Source: Ignavibacteriota bacterium (lineage in GTDB: Bacteria; Bacteroidota; Ignavibacteria; UBA10030; UBA6906). From it: a DNA stretch of 64,000 bases. The stretch is from positions 343,324 to 407,323 of the forward strand of contig JADJHP010000006.1 of NCBI GenBank assembly GCA_016707525.1, in the 5' to 3' direction. The translations under genes were made by a program, and so were the position numbers. Below are positions 1-9,720 of this stretch, one piece after another. The notes beneath the pieces were generated by a model. It was not told where the DNA came from, did no database searches, and saw only the letters and a list, made by a program, of their open reading frames with translations. Numbering within the stretch: position 1 is the stretch's first letter; each line of letters starts with the position of its first letter.

Positions 1-23
1 CGGGGAGGTGGAAACGACCCCCT

Positions 24-52
24 ATTATAGAGCAAACGACGGAAATATGCAA
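24..52 (-). promoter_or_regulatory. Leftward sigma70-type promoter for an off-window gene
   Basis: Read on the minus strand there is a perfect TATAAT (29 to 24) with TTGCAT as a -35 candidate (52 to 47) at exactly 17 bp spacing. The promoter points out of the window to the left, where the target gene lies. A 9-bp direct repeat overlaps it and is listed separately. Confidence 0.55.
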
Positions 53-64
53 GCAAACGATTGC
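31..64. repeat. 9-bp direct repeat, likely regulator site
   Basis: AGCAAACGA occurs at 31-39 and again at 52-60, so the repeat period is 21 bp, two helical turns. The second copy also forms a LacI-like dyad, GCAAACGATTGC (53-64). The copies sit in the spacer and just upstream of the -35 of the leftward promoter. Both a tandem-binding regulator and a LacI-family repressor would fit; nothing here decides between them. Confidence 0.4.
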
Positions 65-70
65 ACCGCC

Positions 71-101
71 TTTTTGAAGCGCCCGACCAACCTGGTCGGG
101 C
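71..101 (-). terminator. Rho-independent terminator of hrpB
   Basis: An 8-bp perfect stem (GCCCGACC 81-88, GGTCGGGC 94-101) with a 5-base loop begins inside the hrpB stop codon. Read leftward it is followed after a few bases by five Us (positions 75-71). Confidence 0.6.
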
Positions 102-2552
102 TAACCGGGATCCTCCGGCCACTTGTGCTTCGGATACCGCGCCCGCATCTGCTTGCGGACGTCGGCGTACGCATTCGCCCAGAAGCTAGCAAGATCCGAC
201 GTGACGGCCAGTGGCCGGCCGGCGGGGGAAAGAAGATGCAGCAGGACTTTCACCTTTCCCGCAGCGACGGTGGGGTTCTGCTTCTGTCCGAACATATCCT
301 GCAGCTTCACGGCCATCACCGGCTGGTCCCCGGCCGCATAGTCCAGATGCACTTTGCGTCCGACCGGAGAAGTAAGCACGGGTGGCGCGAGAGTCTCCAC
401 CAACCGGCGGTTCTTCTCTCCGAGCAACTGCCGGACGATCCCGCTCAGGTCGAGTCTCTCCAAATGTGCGATACGGCTCAGTCCGTGCAGATGCGGGAGC
501 AGCCACTCCTCCGCGCTTGCCAGAAGGTGTTCATCACTCAGATCGGGCCAGGCTTCACCGGCCAACCCGCGTCTGCGCAGCCACTCGCTCCGCGATCGCA
601 CTCCATCCGTCTCACGGTGCCAGGGGAGGCAGCCAATGCCCGCGACGATCTCCTTGAGGAGAAGCTCCGCGGCTTCACCGGCATCCGGGGTGACCATCTG
701 CTCCGCGATCGTCACCGCACCGAGCCGGCGGAAGCGGCGGGCGAGCACCGCTTCGGTCCGGCCATCCCAGAAGAGTTCGTCCGTTGTCACGATCGACCCG
801 GCGCAGTGGGTATCGATCTCGTCCTTCGTGACCGGTGCCGCGAGGAAGATCTTCGCTTCGAGTCCGGCGCCGTCCACATCGCCGACGGCAAGGAATTCGT
901 GCCGCGAGAGCTGGCTCCAATCGGGAAGCAGCGCGCCGGTAGTGTTGGCGAGAAGGTAGCGTCGTCCGCCGTCCTCGCGCCTGCGCGCGATGCGGTCGGG
1001 GAAGGCGAGTGCGAGCAACACACCGGGGCGAGCGTCGGTCGTATCGTCCTTGTGGGCGCCGATGAGCATGCGGAGACGCCGTGCATCCGCCTGGATGCGC
1101 GAGCGTGCCGCGGCCTCTCCGCGCCCTTCGCCGCGCATCACGGCAAGTTGACCGTCCAGGTCGATATCCGCCTTTGCATTGCCACGCGAGATCTCCGGTC
1201 CCTCCAGCAGTGCGGCGATCTCGCATGCGAGCCGCCATGCCCAGTTCCTTCCCGCGGAGGATCATATGCGCAAGGCGAGGATGCACGGGGCGATCGCTCA
1301 TCGCCTTGCCGCGCGGGGTCATACGTCCCGCTGCATCGAGTGCCCCGAGTTGTGTGAGCAATGTTGTTGCCTGTGACAGATGATGCGGGGGCGGCTGATC
1401 CAGGAAACGGAGTGTGCCGGCATCCTTCACGCCCCACCGTGCAAGATCGAGAGCAAGCGGTGCAAGGTCGGCGGCGAGGATCTCCGGTGTCGGATACCGG
1501 TCACGCCGTTCTTCTTCTGAAGTTGTCCAGAGCCGGTAGCACACACCCGGCGCCTGGCGTCCTGCGCGGCCCCGGCGCTGGTCCGCGGTGGCAATGGTGG
1601 CGGGGACCGTGATCAATCCGGACATCCCCCGGCGCGGGTCGAAGTGCGGCACACGGGCGAGTCCGCTGTCCACCACCACGCGCACGCCGTCGATGGTGAG
1701 GCTGGTCTCCGCCACGCTCGTGGCGAGAATGATCTTCCGCGCACCGTTCGCGGCGGGAAGCAGGGCAGAATCCTGATCGGCGCGCGACGCTTCGCCGTGG
1801 AGCAGGTGGACGTGAATGTCCGGTGAGAGCCGGGCGTCGCCCAGCATATCCCTGCACCGGTAGAGCTCCCGGCGGCCCGGGAGGAAGACGAGCAGATCAC
1901 CTTCCGTTTCCTTGAGTGCACGCTGCACGGTCTCGACAATGTTCTTCTCGATGAAGCCTTCCAGAGGGAATGTGCGGTGGACCGTTTCGATCGGGAACAT
2001 CTTCCCCTCGCTCCGGACGACCGGAGCATCGCCGAGGATCTTCCCGACCGCGGCGCCATCGAGCGTTGCTGACATGACGAGGATGCGGAGATCCGCGCGG
2101 AGATGCGTGCGCGCATCGAGAGCGAGGGCGAGTCCGAGGTCGGCGTGGATGCTCCGTTCATGGAATTCGTCGAAGATCAGGAGCGCAACACCGGGGAGGT
2201 CCGGCGCGTCCTGGAGCATACGCGTCAGGATCCCTTCGGTCACGATCTCGATGCGTGTCCGTGCGGACACGCGCGACTCGCCGCGTATCCGGTAGCCGAT
2301 CGTTTCGCCGACGCTCTCACCTGTGAACGATGCCATGTACTCCGCGGCGCGGCGTGCGGCCAGGCGGCGCGGTTCGAGCATCAGGATCTTTCCGGCGGGG
2401 AAGCCGGACGTGGCGAGGAGACCCGGAGGAACGCGCGTGGTCTTCCCGGCGCCGGGCGGGGCGATGAGTATCGCCATGCCTGCTCTTGTGAGGGCAGCAG
2501 CGAGTTCCGGAAGTGCGGAATCGACGGGAAATGAATGCTTCTGGGAAGCCAT
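101..2552 (-). pseudogene. hrpB: ATP-dependent RNA helicase HrpB, frameshifted
   Basis: DEAH-box helicase of the HrpB family. The N-terminal frame (start ATG at 2552) shows Walker A GAGKTT at about residues 34-39, the DEFH box at 128-131, an SAT motif (VMSATLDG) and QRRGRAGR. After the conserved stretch ending HPRLAHMILRGKELGMA the correct reading continues in another frame as LACEIAALLEG and runs to a stop at 101, covering the family's C-terminal domain. The break lies near 1232-1237 and fits the loss of two bases (or gain of one) in a GC-rich stretch. Repaired, the protein would be about 816 residues, the usual HrpB length. A terminator follows directly. Either a genuine inactivating mutation or a sequencing error; the downstream frame is well conserved, which favours a recent event or an error. 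Confidence 0.9.
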
Positions 2553-2637
2553 ACGGGTGCAGTCAATCTACGATGAGCTCTTCTGAGAGTCAATGTGCGC
2601 TGAGGTCCGGGGCGCACTGTGGAGCCAGCTGCAGACC

Positions 2638-2666
2638 TTGACTTTTCGGGCCGTCTGCGGTATCTT
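2638..2666 (+). promoter_or_regulatory. Sigma70-type promoter for the PEGA gene
   Basis: TTGACT (2638-2643) and TATCTT (2661-2666) are separated by 17 bp in the divergent gap between hrpB and the PEGA-domain gene. The expected transcript start is near 2673. The element closely resembles the promoter at 23054-23082. Confidence 0.5.
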
Positions 2667-2788
2667 CAAGAACACCATTCGCAGCTTCCTTTCGCACTTC
2701 ACACCGTTTTTTGACGCGCCGCACACTCCACAAGCACCGGGGGAATCCGATCGTGCCGTACGCCCTAAAGGTCTCAGAATATCCATGC

Positions 2789-3748
2789 GTGGGCCAGGAC
2801 ATCGTTGGTCAACACCCATCACGTCTCCTCTGCATAGTCTTCTGCCTGCTCGTTCCCACGCTGCTCGTTGCACAACCATCGACACCTGTCACGATCCCTC
2901 AACTCTCGTCGATCCCGTCTGCTCTTTCCCGGGTGAAGGTGAGCTGTGCCCCGGAGAGTTGCCGCGTCTATCTGGACAGCGTGTACCGGGGACGGAGCCC
3001 GATCGTGATCGATAGTGTTGCTCCGGGTCCGCATTCGGTCTGGGTCTTCAAGGTCGGGTACACTTCTGTTGAGACCCGCTTTGCCACCCATGCGGGCGAG
3101 ACAGCGGAGATCCTTCCGCGGCTTCTCCCTTCATTCGGGACGCTTGTCCTGACCTCCAATCAAGAGGGTACCCGATTCTTCCTCGACGGAAAAGCGATCG
3201 GTGATGACGCCGCATCCGATACCGCGGTCGTTCCGACCACCTACATGTTGGAGGCACGATCCGGTGATCGATCAGCATTCACCGAGATCAGCGTCACGCG
3301 CGATCAGCGGAATATCTGGCGCGCAGCTCTGGGTGTGCCGTCGGCAGGGCGTGCGATTCTCGGTGGCCTCTTTCCCGGCACGAACCAATTGTCTGATGCG
3401 TCATTCCTGAAGGGGTTTCTCTTCCTTGGCGCTGCAGTGGGGAGCGTCGCCTATCTCACGATGACAGACCGCGCGTATCGGACGGCCGCGAGTGCGTTTG
3501 ACGATGCGCAGGCCACGTATCTCGCTGCCCGGGACGAAGCGACAGCCAGGTCAGCGCATGAACTCATGAAAGTGAAACAAGAAGCTCTGAGGGATGCCTC
3601 GCGACGGGCATATGTGGCACTCGGCGCCACCGTCCTGGTCTGGGCTTTGAATCTGGCCGATGTCATTCTGCATCATGCGCTCAAGGACACGATCAAGAAG
3701 ATCTCTGGCATGTCCTCGATGCAGATCTCCACCAGCCGTCAGGCTTAA
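2789..3748 (+). CDS. PEGA-domain envelope protein
   Basis: Exported protein of unknown role. A GTG at 2789 places a hydrophobic signal segment (RLLCIVFCLLVPTLLVAQ) close to the N-terminus; the frame stays open to a TTG at 2711, which would leave an unusually long leader, so I prefer 2789. Two PEGA-type repeats follow, the first around VYLDSVYRGRSPIVID and the second around GTRFFLDGKAIG. The C-terminal half holds two hydrophobic segments (GFLFLGAAVGSVAYL and ALGATVLVWALNLADVIL) separated by a charged helical stretch. PEGA repeats are found in surface and cell-envelope proteins. The following genes encode lipoproteins with fibronectin-like and propeller domains, so this trio may form an envelope-associated set, though no function can be assigned. 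Confidence 0.75.
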   Translation: MGQDIVGQHPSRLLCIVFCLLVPTLLVAQPSTPVTIPQLSSIPSALSRVKVSCAPESCRVYLDSVYRGRSPIVIDSVAPGPHSVWVFKVGYTSVETRFATHAGETAEILPRLLPSFGTLVLTSNQEGTRFFLDGKAIGDDAASDTAVVPTTYMLEARSGDRSAFTEISVTRDQRNIWRAALGVPSAGRAILGGLFPGTNQLSDASFLKGFLFLGAAVGSVAYLTMTDRAYRTAASAFDDAQATYLAARDEATARSAHELMKVKQEALRDASRRAYVALGATVLVWALNLADVILHHALKDTIKKISGMSSMQISTSRQA

Positions 3749-3792
3749 GCGAGACTCATGTTGTCCTGTCGTATGCCTTCTGAGTGTCCCAC

Positions 3793-5343
3793 ATGATACT
3801 ACGAGTGATCGGGAGTATAGCGGTGGTGCTGTCGTGCGCCGGGTGTTTTGAGGTGCCTGACATGGCTGGCAGCAATCCATTGGATCCTCTCCCGGGACAG
3901 CGTACAACCCTCCTGCGCCGGGCCTGGTGACCGCGCGTGCGTACTCGGATGTTCTGATCGAAGTGTCATGGGAAGACCGGTCATCCTGGGAATCGGGCTT
4001 TCGCGTGGAGCGGAGGGCAGGGGGAAATACGGAGGTGGACTTCGCCATCATGCTACCCCCGAACACGACGACGTTCAGGGACACACTTCCCGTCGACCCC
4101 TCTTCACGGTGTACACCTATCGGGTTGCAGCCATCGGCCAAGGCAAGGTCCTGCACTACGGCAAAGAAGTGTCCATAAGCGTCGGGTTACCCGGGCCGGA
4201 CCGCTTCGGGCTTGCCCGGATCTGCCAGGACGAGATCGTGCTCGCCTGGGATCCCTTCAAGGAAATGGTATCCGGGTACGAACTCACACGCAGTGTGAAC
4301 GGGGGTGCATACGAAGGGATCGCTCTTCCTGGAAATGCTGCTGTGAACACGTGGACCGATCGCAGTGTCCGCCCCTCGGATTCGTACACGTACAGGATGC
4401 GGGCACGTACGCCCGCAATGCCGGACTCTGGAGCGAACTGCGGTTGCGCTATGAGTCTGCCCCTGTCACACTGGTCCGGACCTATAGTCTCCCCAATCCG
4501 ACAGTTGCGGCGTACAGCAGGGATGAATCAATGATCGCGATCGGTAATGATGGAGTTGTCCAGATCCTGGATGCACGGGACGGGACCCCCTTGTGTACCT
4601 TCCGGACCAGGGTCGGGCAGGCTGCTTTCAATCCAGATGGGAAGACCCTCGCGACCACCTGGGGAGAATATCTCCGCCTGTGGGATGCGGCGTCCGGTCA
4701 GTTGATATGGGAGATCCGGGAAAGTTCTTCGTTCGCTGCTCTGGCGTTCGCACCGGACGGAGCAACGCTCGTTGCAGGGGGTGAGTCCGGGGGACTGATT
4801 CTCGATGTGCCATCCGGTGCTTTGCGCCGACGGACGGCCGTAGGTATCAGGCGCGCTGGCTTCATCAACGCGACGGGCCTTCTCGCACTTATGGACATCA
4901 ACGGTGTGATCAGGATCATCGATCCTGTCACCTTGCAGGAGCACGCGCACTATGAGGCGTGGAAGGCCGGACGCATGGCGGTTAGTCCTGACGGGTTGAA
5001 CATCGTAACGGTGTCGAAGCCCGGTGAGATCGCACTCCTCCGGTCGGCGGACCTGAGTGTCAGCGCGACCGGGGACTATCCGAGTTCCCACGGGATCTCA
5101 GATCTTGAGTTTCTGAGGACACCGCATGGCATCGTTCTTGGCCTGAGCGGATCGGGAGGAGGTGTGATCGAGGTTCGCGGCTACGATCTCGTGCGACAGA
5201 TGTCGTTCAAGGCGGAATCCGATGCGATCCGGGACATCAGCCCTTCGCGCCTCACAACCAGTTTTGCCACGTGCGCTGCTTCATATAGTATTCAGAGTGT
5301 CAAGGTGTGGGCGTTGGATGGTTACTGGAAAGTGGTGCCGTGA
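3793..5343 (+). pseudogene. Fibronectin/beta-propeller lipoprotein, three frameshifts
   Basis: Damaged paralogue of the next gene. The ATG at 3793 starts a lipoprotein signal with lipobox LSCAGC. The first reading frame ends at a TGA at 3928-3930, but the protein resumes in other frames: YNPPAPGLVTARAYSDV then a fibronectin III-like domain (VSWEDRSSWESGFRVERR), then FTVYTYRVAAIGQGK with a second fibronectin-like unit, and finally a WD40-like propeller (IAIGNDGVVQILDARDGTPL, LRLWDAASGQLIWEI). Breaks lie near 3894-3896, 4094-4098 and about 4400. Each fits the loss of one base, the first two in G or C runs. The repaired product would be about 516 residues, similar to its intact neighbour (531). 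Its stop overlaps the neighbour's start by one base. Whether this is decay after duplication or base-level error cannot be told from sequence alone. Confidence 0.75.
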
Positions 5344-6938
5344 TGAGACGGAAAGAGGTGTACCGGAAATTGCTGATACTCTTGTCCTGGATGGTCGTTG
5401 CTTCGGCCGGATGCAATGAGACGCCGGACCTGATCTTTTCGAATATCCATGACCCTGCGTGGTCGGAATACCTGCCGGCGGCGCCATCCCGTGTGGCGAT
5501 CCGGACCATTGCCGATACGCTGTTCCGTGTCTCGTGGCACGACGACAGTGAGGGAGAAACCGGATTCAGGGTGGAGCGGAAGACGACCGCGGAAGGCTAT
5601 TTCCGAACGGTCGCAGTCGTGCCACGGAATACCACGCTGTTCGACGATCGAGAGGCGAAGGCGGCAGATACGGAGTATTGGTATCGCGTGGCCGCCATCG
5701 CCCCGAACGGCGTTGAAAACGCCTTGGGGTCCGTCTCCGCCAGATTCCGTGTGCTCGCGCCCGAGGAACTCGCCTGCTCGGGCGCAGGTGAGACATCGGT
5801 TCGCATCTCCTGGAAACCCGACACTTCTGTCGGCTCCCGGATCCGTATCCAGCGGAAGGTGAAGTTCGGTGTGTATTCGGACGTCAAGGTTGTTGACGGA
5901 ACGGATACGGTGTTCGTCGACGGGTCTGTGGACCATCGGGAGATGTATTACTACCGGCTCCAACGTGCGACGTCATCCCTTGCTTCCTCCTGGAGCGAGG
6001 AGATGCCTGTGGCATTCAGTGTGACGGGCGCGACGTCTCTACGGACGGTGCAGACACCCTACTGGTTGGAAGATATGCGATTGAGTGATGACGATGGGGT
6101 GATCGCAGTGCTCAATAGCAATGGTTCGGCGGGTGCCTACCGTGTGGCGGATGGCTCACTCCTTTCTCTCCTTCCGATCCCTTCCCGGTCCGTCGCGGGG
6201 TTCGCGCTCTCCGGCGACGCCAGTGTCCTCGGGGTGGGGTGGAACAAGGACTCGTCTGCCTTCTCATTCTTTCGCGTGAGCACCGGGACGCTGATCAGAA
6301 CGGTCCGCGTACGGGGAACGACCAGAGCGTTGGAGATCACCGATGACGGCAAGCGGGCGATACTCTCGTGCGATTCCAGTGCCATCGAGATATGGGATAT
6401 CGACCGTGGGATCCTCGAACGATCACTGCCAGGCTTTCCGGGAAAGGGCCCATCATTGTTCCTTCATCCCGACAACGTCACACTTGTTACAGGCGCTGAC
6501 AATGCGGTCCGCTTCTGGGATATCATTTCGGGACAGGAATTGCGACGCGTTGCCGGTGGCGAGTTCCTGAAACATCCGTGCATCGACGAAAATGGCGACG
6601 TCCTGGGTGCAGTGGTGTATGGTTGGGGAGGTTACGATGGAACGTTCCGTATCCACAATTTCAGCCGGGATGTGATCAGAGACGTTCTGGTCATCCCCGG
6701 GAACGGTACGATCAACGCGGCGGCCATGCATCCGGCGTATCGTGTCATCCTGACGGCCGGACTCGGCGAAACCTATGCGATGAGTTCGTTGAGCGGTGTC
6801 ACCTGTGCAGTGCTCAAATCGAATAGCAATGACGACGAGGCCGTTACCTTGATGAGGGGCGGAAACACGGTGTTGATCGGCGGACAGTCGGGAGAAATTC
6901 GATCCTGGCACCTCGATTTCGGTTGGAGGCGAATGTGA
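5343..6938 (+). CDS. Fibronectin/beta-propeller lipoprotein
   Basis: Intact 531-residue paralogue of the preceding locus. The ATG at 5343 overlaps the upstream stop (ATGA). A signal segment (LLILLSWMVVASAGC) gives a lipobox cysteine at about residue 24. Two fibronectin III-like units follow (FRVSWHDDSEGETGFRVERK, then VRISWKPDTSVGSRIRIQRK). The rest resembles a WD40 or quinoprotein-like propeller with repeated blades such as AILSCDSSAIEIWDIDRG and VTGADNAVRFWDIISGQEL. Such architectures serve as protein-binding scaffolds on the cell surface or periplasmic face. An upstream longer start (5307) is open but would lose the signal peptide placement. Function unknown. Confidence 0.8.
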   Translation: MRRKEVYRKLLILLSWMVVASAGCNETPDLIFSNIHDPAWSEYLPAAPSRVAIRTIADTLFRVSWHDDSEGETGFRVERKTTAEGYFRTVAVVPRNTTLFDDREAKAADTEYWYRVAAIAPNGVENALGSVSARFRVLAPEELACSGAGETSVRISWKPDTSVGSRIRIQRKVKFGVYSDVKVVDGTDTVFVDGSVDHREMYYYRLQRATSSLASSWSEEMPVAFSVTGATSLRTVQTPYWLEDMRLSDDDGVIAVLNSNGSAGAYRVADGSLLSLLPIPSRSVAGFALSGDASVLGVGWNKDSSAFSFFRVSTGTLIRTVRVRGTTRALEITDDGKRAILSCDSSAIEIWDIDRGILERSLPGFPGKGPSLFLHPDNVTLVTGADNAVRFWDIISGQELRRVAGGEFLKHPCIDENGDVLGAVVYGWGGYDGTFRIHNFSRDVIRDVLVIPGNGTINAAAMHPAYRVILTAGLGETYAMSSLSGVTCAVLKSNSNDDEAVTLMRGGNTVLIGGQSGEIRSWHLDFGWRRM

Positions 6939-7170
6939 CCATCACCGGGATGCGTGCGTCCGGCTGGTCGCCCATCCTTGTTCCCCCCGTTCTGGAAAGT
7001 TGTTGACCCCGCCTGGAAACCTCATTTGTGACCGAGCCCCCCCTGTCCCTGGAGTGCTACCTGCAGCATGACACGATTTGCCGCGGATCCGAGAGGTCCC
7101 ACAGCGTTCATCGTCCCCTCCTGGCGAGTCCCCCGGACGCTCGATCCTGACACTCAAACCGCCAGCACCG
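6939..7170. other. Intergenic stretch without recognised features
   Basis: Between the lipoprotein gene and the purine cluster promoter region I see no ORF with coding character, no clear terminator with a T tract and no repeat. A TTGACC at 7003 lacks a matching -10 element. Confidence 0.5.
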
Positions 7171-7206
7171 TTGATAATCCCGTGTATATGTAGTAACTTT
7201 ATACAC
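7171..7206 (+). promoter_or_regulatory. Candidate promoter and GTGTATA dyad upstream of the purine cluster
   Basis: TTGATA (7171-7176) and TAACTT (7194-7199) lie 17 bp apart, a weak sigma70-like pair. Overlapping it is a perfect 7-bp inverted repeat, GTGTATA (7182-7188) and TATACAC (7200-7206), with arms 18 bp apart centre to centre. The position over the putative -10 region would suit repression of the cluster that starts at 7224. Confidence 0.4.
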
Positions 7207-7223
7207 TAGAGAGGAATCCCGAC

Positions 7224-9719
7224 GTGACAGTGAGAAGGACCGGGGAGCTGACCGAAGCCCAGCTTCGGCAGGAACTCTCCCGATGCGAGTCGTGCGAGGA
7301 GAAGCCGTGCAAAGAACATTGCCCGGCCGATTGTTCCCCCGCCGATTTCATCATGGCGGCCCGCGCCGGCGGGCCATCGGACTACCGGCGCGCAGCGGCC
7401 CTCATCATGGGGAGCAATCCGCTCGGAGGCATCTGCGGCGCCATCTGCCCAGATAACCTCTGCATGAAAGGGTGCGTCCATCGCCTCTTCGACCACCCCA
7501 TCAACATCCCCGCTGTTCAATCGTCGATCATCCGCAGAGCATACGACGCCGGCATGCCGCCGTTCCCGGCAGCGCCGTCCAATGGCAAACGCATCGCCGT
7601 TGTGGGCGCAGGTCCGGCCGGACTCGCAGGTGCCGCGGTGCTTGCGCAAAAAGGGTACACGGTCGACATCTACGAGCAGTCCGACCGTGCCGGCGGGATG
7701 TGCAATCTCATTCCCGCATCGCGCCTCTCCCGCGCAGACCTCCAGCGCGACATCGACTTCACGCTCGCCCTCGGCGATACGATCCTCTTCACCGAGGCCA
7801 CGATCCTGGATCCTGTGAAGCTCCTGGAAGGGGGAACGTACGAGGCGGTGCTTGTCACATCAGGTCTCGATAGGCCGATGCCCGCGCGCATTCCCGGAGA
7901 ACAGTATGCGATGACGTGGGAGGACTTCCTCACGTATCACGATGCCGTACAACTCAAGAACAAGCGGGTCCTGATCATCGGCGGCGGCGCCATCGCTGTG
8001 GATTGTGCCACGACCGCCGCGCGCGGCGGTGCCGCGCATTGCGAACTGGTGTACCGGCGCAAGATGGAGAACATGCCGCTGACCGCGTACGAGCGCGATC
8101 TTCTCCTCTCTCATGGCGTGGAGATCACCACCGGCACACGCGTGACGAAGGTGCATCACAAGGCGGGTGCGGTCACCGGCGTGACGACCATGAAGCAGTA
8201 TGTGCGCCGGGGGAAGAAGCCGACCCCTGACAACTTTGCCCCGCTGCCGAAAGAGAAGTCTGCGTTCCGTTCCTGTGATGTCGTGATCACTGCGATCGGC
8301 AGCACCTCCCGGTTCGATCCGAAAAAACTGCGCCGCGTGTTCACCGCCGGCGATATGGTGCATGGTGCCGCGACGGTCGTGGAGGCTGTTGCCTCCGGGA
8401 AGAACGCCGCCGAAGCCATCGACGCGGAGTTGTCCGGCGAGAAGCCGTTCCGTATGCCCCGCACGCCGAAGAGCCATGTAACGCTCGCCGGGCGTACGAT
8501 GCGTCCGGTGCCGCTGACGACCTCGTTCTTCGGCCGGAAGATCCTCTCGCCGCTCCTCCTCTCGGCCGCGCCGCACACCGACGGGTACGAGCAGATGGTG
8601 AAGGCGTACAAGGCCGGATGGGCTGGCGGCGTGATGAAGACCGCCTTCAACGATGTGCCGGTGCACATCCCCGGCGGCTACATGGTGGTGTTCGGCGATT
8701 CCACCTACGGCAACTTCGACAATGTCTCCGGCCACCCGCTCAAACGCGTGGCCGATGAAGTGCGCGCACTGGTGCGCGAGTTCCCCGAACGCCTCACCCT
8801 GGCATCCACCGGCGGACCGGTGTCGGGCAACGATACCACGGACCGTACCGCGTGGCAAACGAATACGAAGATCCTCGAGGATGCCGGTGCGATGGGGATC
8901 GAGTACAGCCTGTCGTGTCCGCAGGGGGGCGACGGCATGGACGGCGATGTGGTGTCGCAGAATGCCGAACTTTCCGCGAAGATCATCGACTGGGTGATGG
9001 AGGCCGGCGATCCGGATGTGCCGAAGATCTTCAAGCTGACCGGCGCGGTGACATCCATGCGCGCGATCGCGCTCCGGATCAAAGAGGTGTTCGCGCAGTA
9101 CCCGGACAAGCAGGCGGGGATCACGCTCGCAAACAGCTTCCCTGCACTGGCGTGGCAGCCGGTGCCGGACAGCCGCGGGAACCGCGGCGTGATCGTCGGG
9201 ATGTCCGGCGAAGGCGTCCTTCCGATCACCTACCTTACGCTCGCCCGTGTGTCGGACCTCGGACTGTACATTTCCGGCAACGGCGGTGCGATGGATCACC
9301 GCGCGGCCGCAGGGTTCCTTGCCCTGGGCGCTTCCTCCGTGCAGTTCTGCACTGCCGTCATGAAGTACGGGCTGGGCGTGGTGGATGAACTGGAATCCGG
9401 CCTGAGCTATTACCTCGCCGGCCGCGGCATGAAGAGCGTGCAGGAACTCATCGGGTCGTCCGCGCAGATGCCGGTGGTCCCCTTCGATCAACTGACCGCG
9501 ACGAAGCAGGTGCCGTCGCTGACCGCTGCGCTCTGCGAACACTGCGGCAACTGCGCCCGGTGCCCGTACATGGCGATCAGCATGGATGGCCGGGCACTGC
9601 CGGTGATCGACGCATCCCGCTGTATCGGCTGCTCGCTCTGCGCACAGAAATGCTTCGCGGGGGCGCTCCATATGCGCGACCGGTCCGCTGTCGAACTCGC
9701 CGGGATGCTGGAGCACTGA
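7224..9719 (+). CDS. ygfK: YgfK/PreT-PreA-like Fe-S flavoprotein oxidoreductase
   Basis: 831-residue multidomain reductase. The N-terminus has two cysteine clusters (CESCEEKPCKEHC at about 21-33, CGAICPDNLCMKGC at 71-84) as in glutamate synthase small subunit-like proteins, then an FAD fold with VGAGPAGLAG (about 127-136), a second NAD(P)H Rossmann motif (VLIIGGGAIAVDCA), a dihydroorotate-dehydrogenase-like barrel, and a C-terminal two-cluster ferredoxin (CEHCGNCARC, CIGCSLCAQKC). This is the dihydropyrimidine-dehydrogenase architecture; by neighbourhood it corresponds to E. coli YgfK, whose locus has been linked to anaerobic uric acid and purine breakdown. Start is GTG at 7224 with a weak purine-rich site upstream. 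First gene of the cluster; stop and the next start are adjacent. The exact substrate is inferred from context. Confidence 0.85.
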   Translation: MTVRRTGELTEAQLRQELSRCESCEEKPCKEHCPADCSPADFIMAARAGGPSDYRRAAALIMGSNPLGGICGAICPDNLCMKGCVHRLFDHPINIPAVQSSIIRRAYDAGMPPFPAAPSNGKRIAVVGAGPAGLAGAAVLAQKGYTVDIYEQSDRAGGMCNLIPASRLSRADLQRDIDFTLALGDTILFTEATILDPVKLLEGGTYEAVLVTSGLDRPMPARIPGEQYAMTWEDFLTYHDAVQLKNKRVLIIGGGAIAVDCATTAARGGAAHCELVYRRKMENMPLTAYERDLLLSHGVEITTGTRVTKVHHKAGAVTGVTTMKQYVRRGKKPTPDNFAPLPKEKSAFRSCDVVITAIGSTSRFDPKKLRRVFTAGDMVHGAATVVEAVASGKNAAEAIDAELSGEKPFRMPRTPKSHVTLAGRTMRPVPLTTSFFGRKILSPLLLSAAPHTDGYEQMVKAYKAGWAGGVMKTAFNDVPVHIPGGYMVVFGDSTYGNFDNVSGHPLKRVADEVRALVREFPERLTLASTGGPVSGNDTTDRTAWQTNTKILEDAGAMGIEYSLSCPQGGDGMDGDVVSQNAELSAKIIDWVMEAGDPDVPKIFKLTGAVTSMRAIALRIKEVFAQYPDKQAGITLANSFPALAWQPVPDSRGNRGVIVGMSGEGVLPITYLTLARVSDLGLYISGNGGAMDHRAAAGFLALGASSVQFCTAVMKYGLGVVDELESGLSYYLAGRGMKSVQELIGSSAQMPVVPFDQLTATKQVPSLTAALCEHCGNCARCPYMAISMDGRALPVIDASRCIGCSLCAQKCFAGALHMRDRSAVELAGMLEH

Positions 9720-9720
9720 C

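Noticed and set aside
8..1357. 449-residue ORF on the plus strand over hrpB
   Set aside because: It runs antisense to the conserved helicase C-terminal domain, is arginine/proline-rich and has no recognisable motif; a codon shadow in GC-rich DNA.
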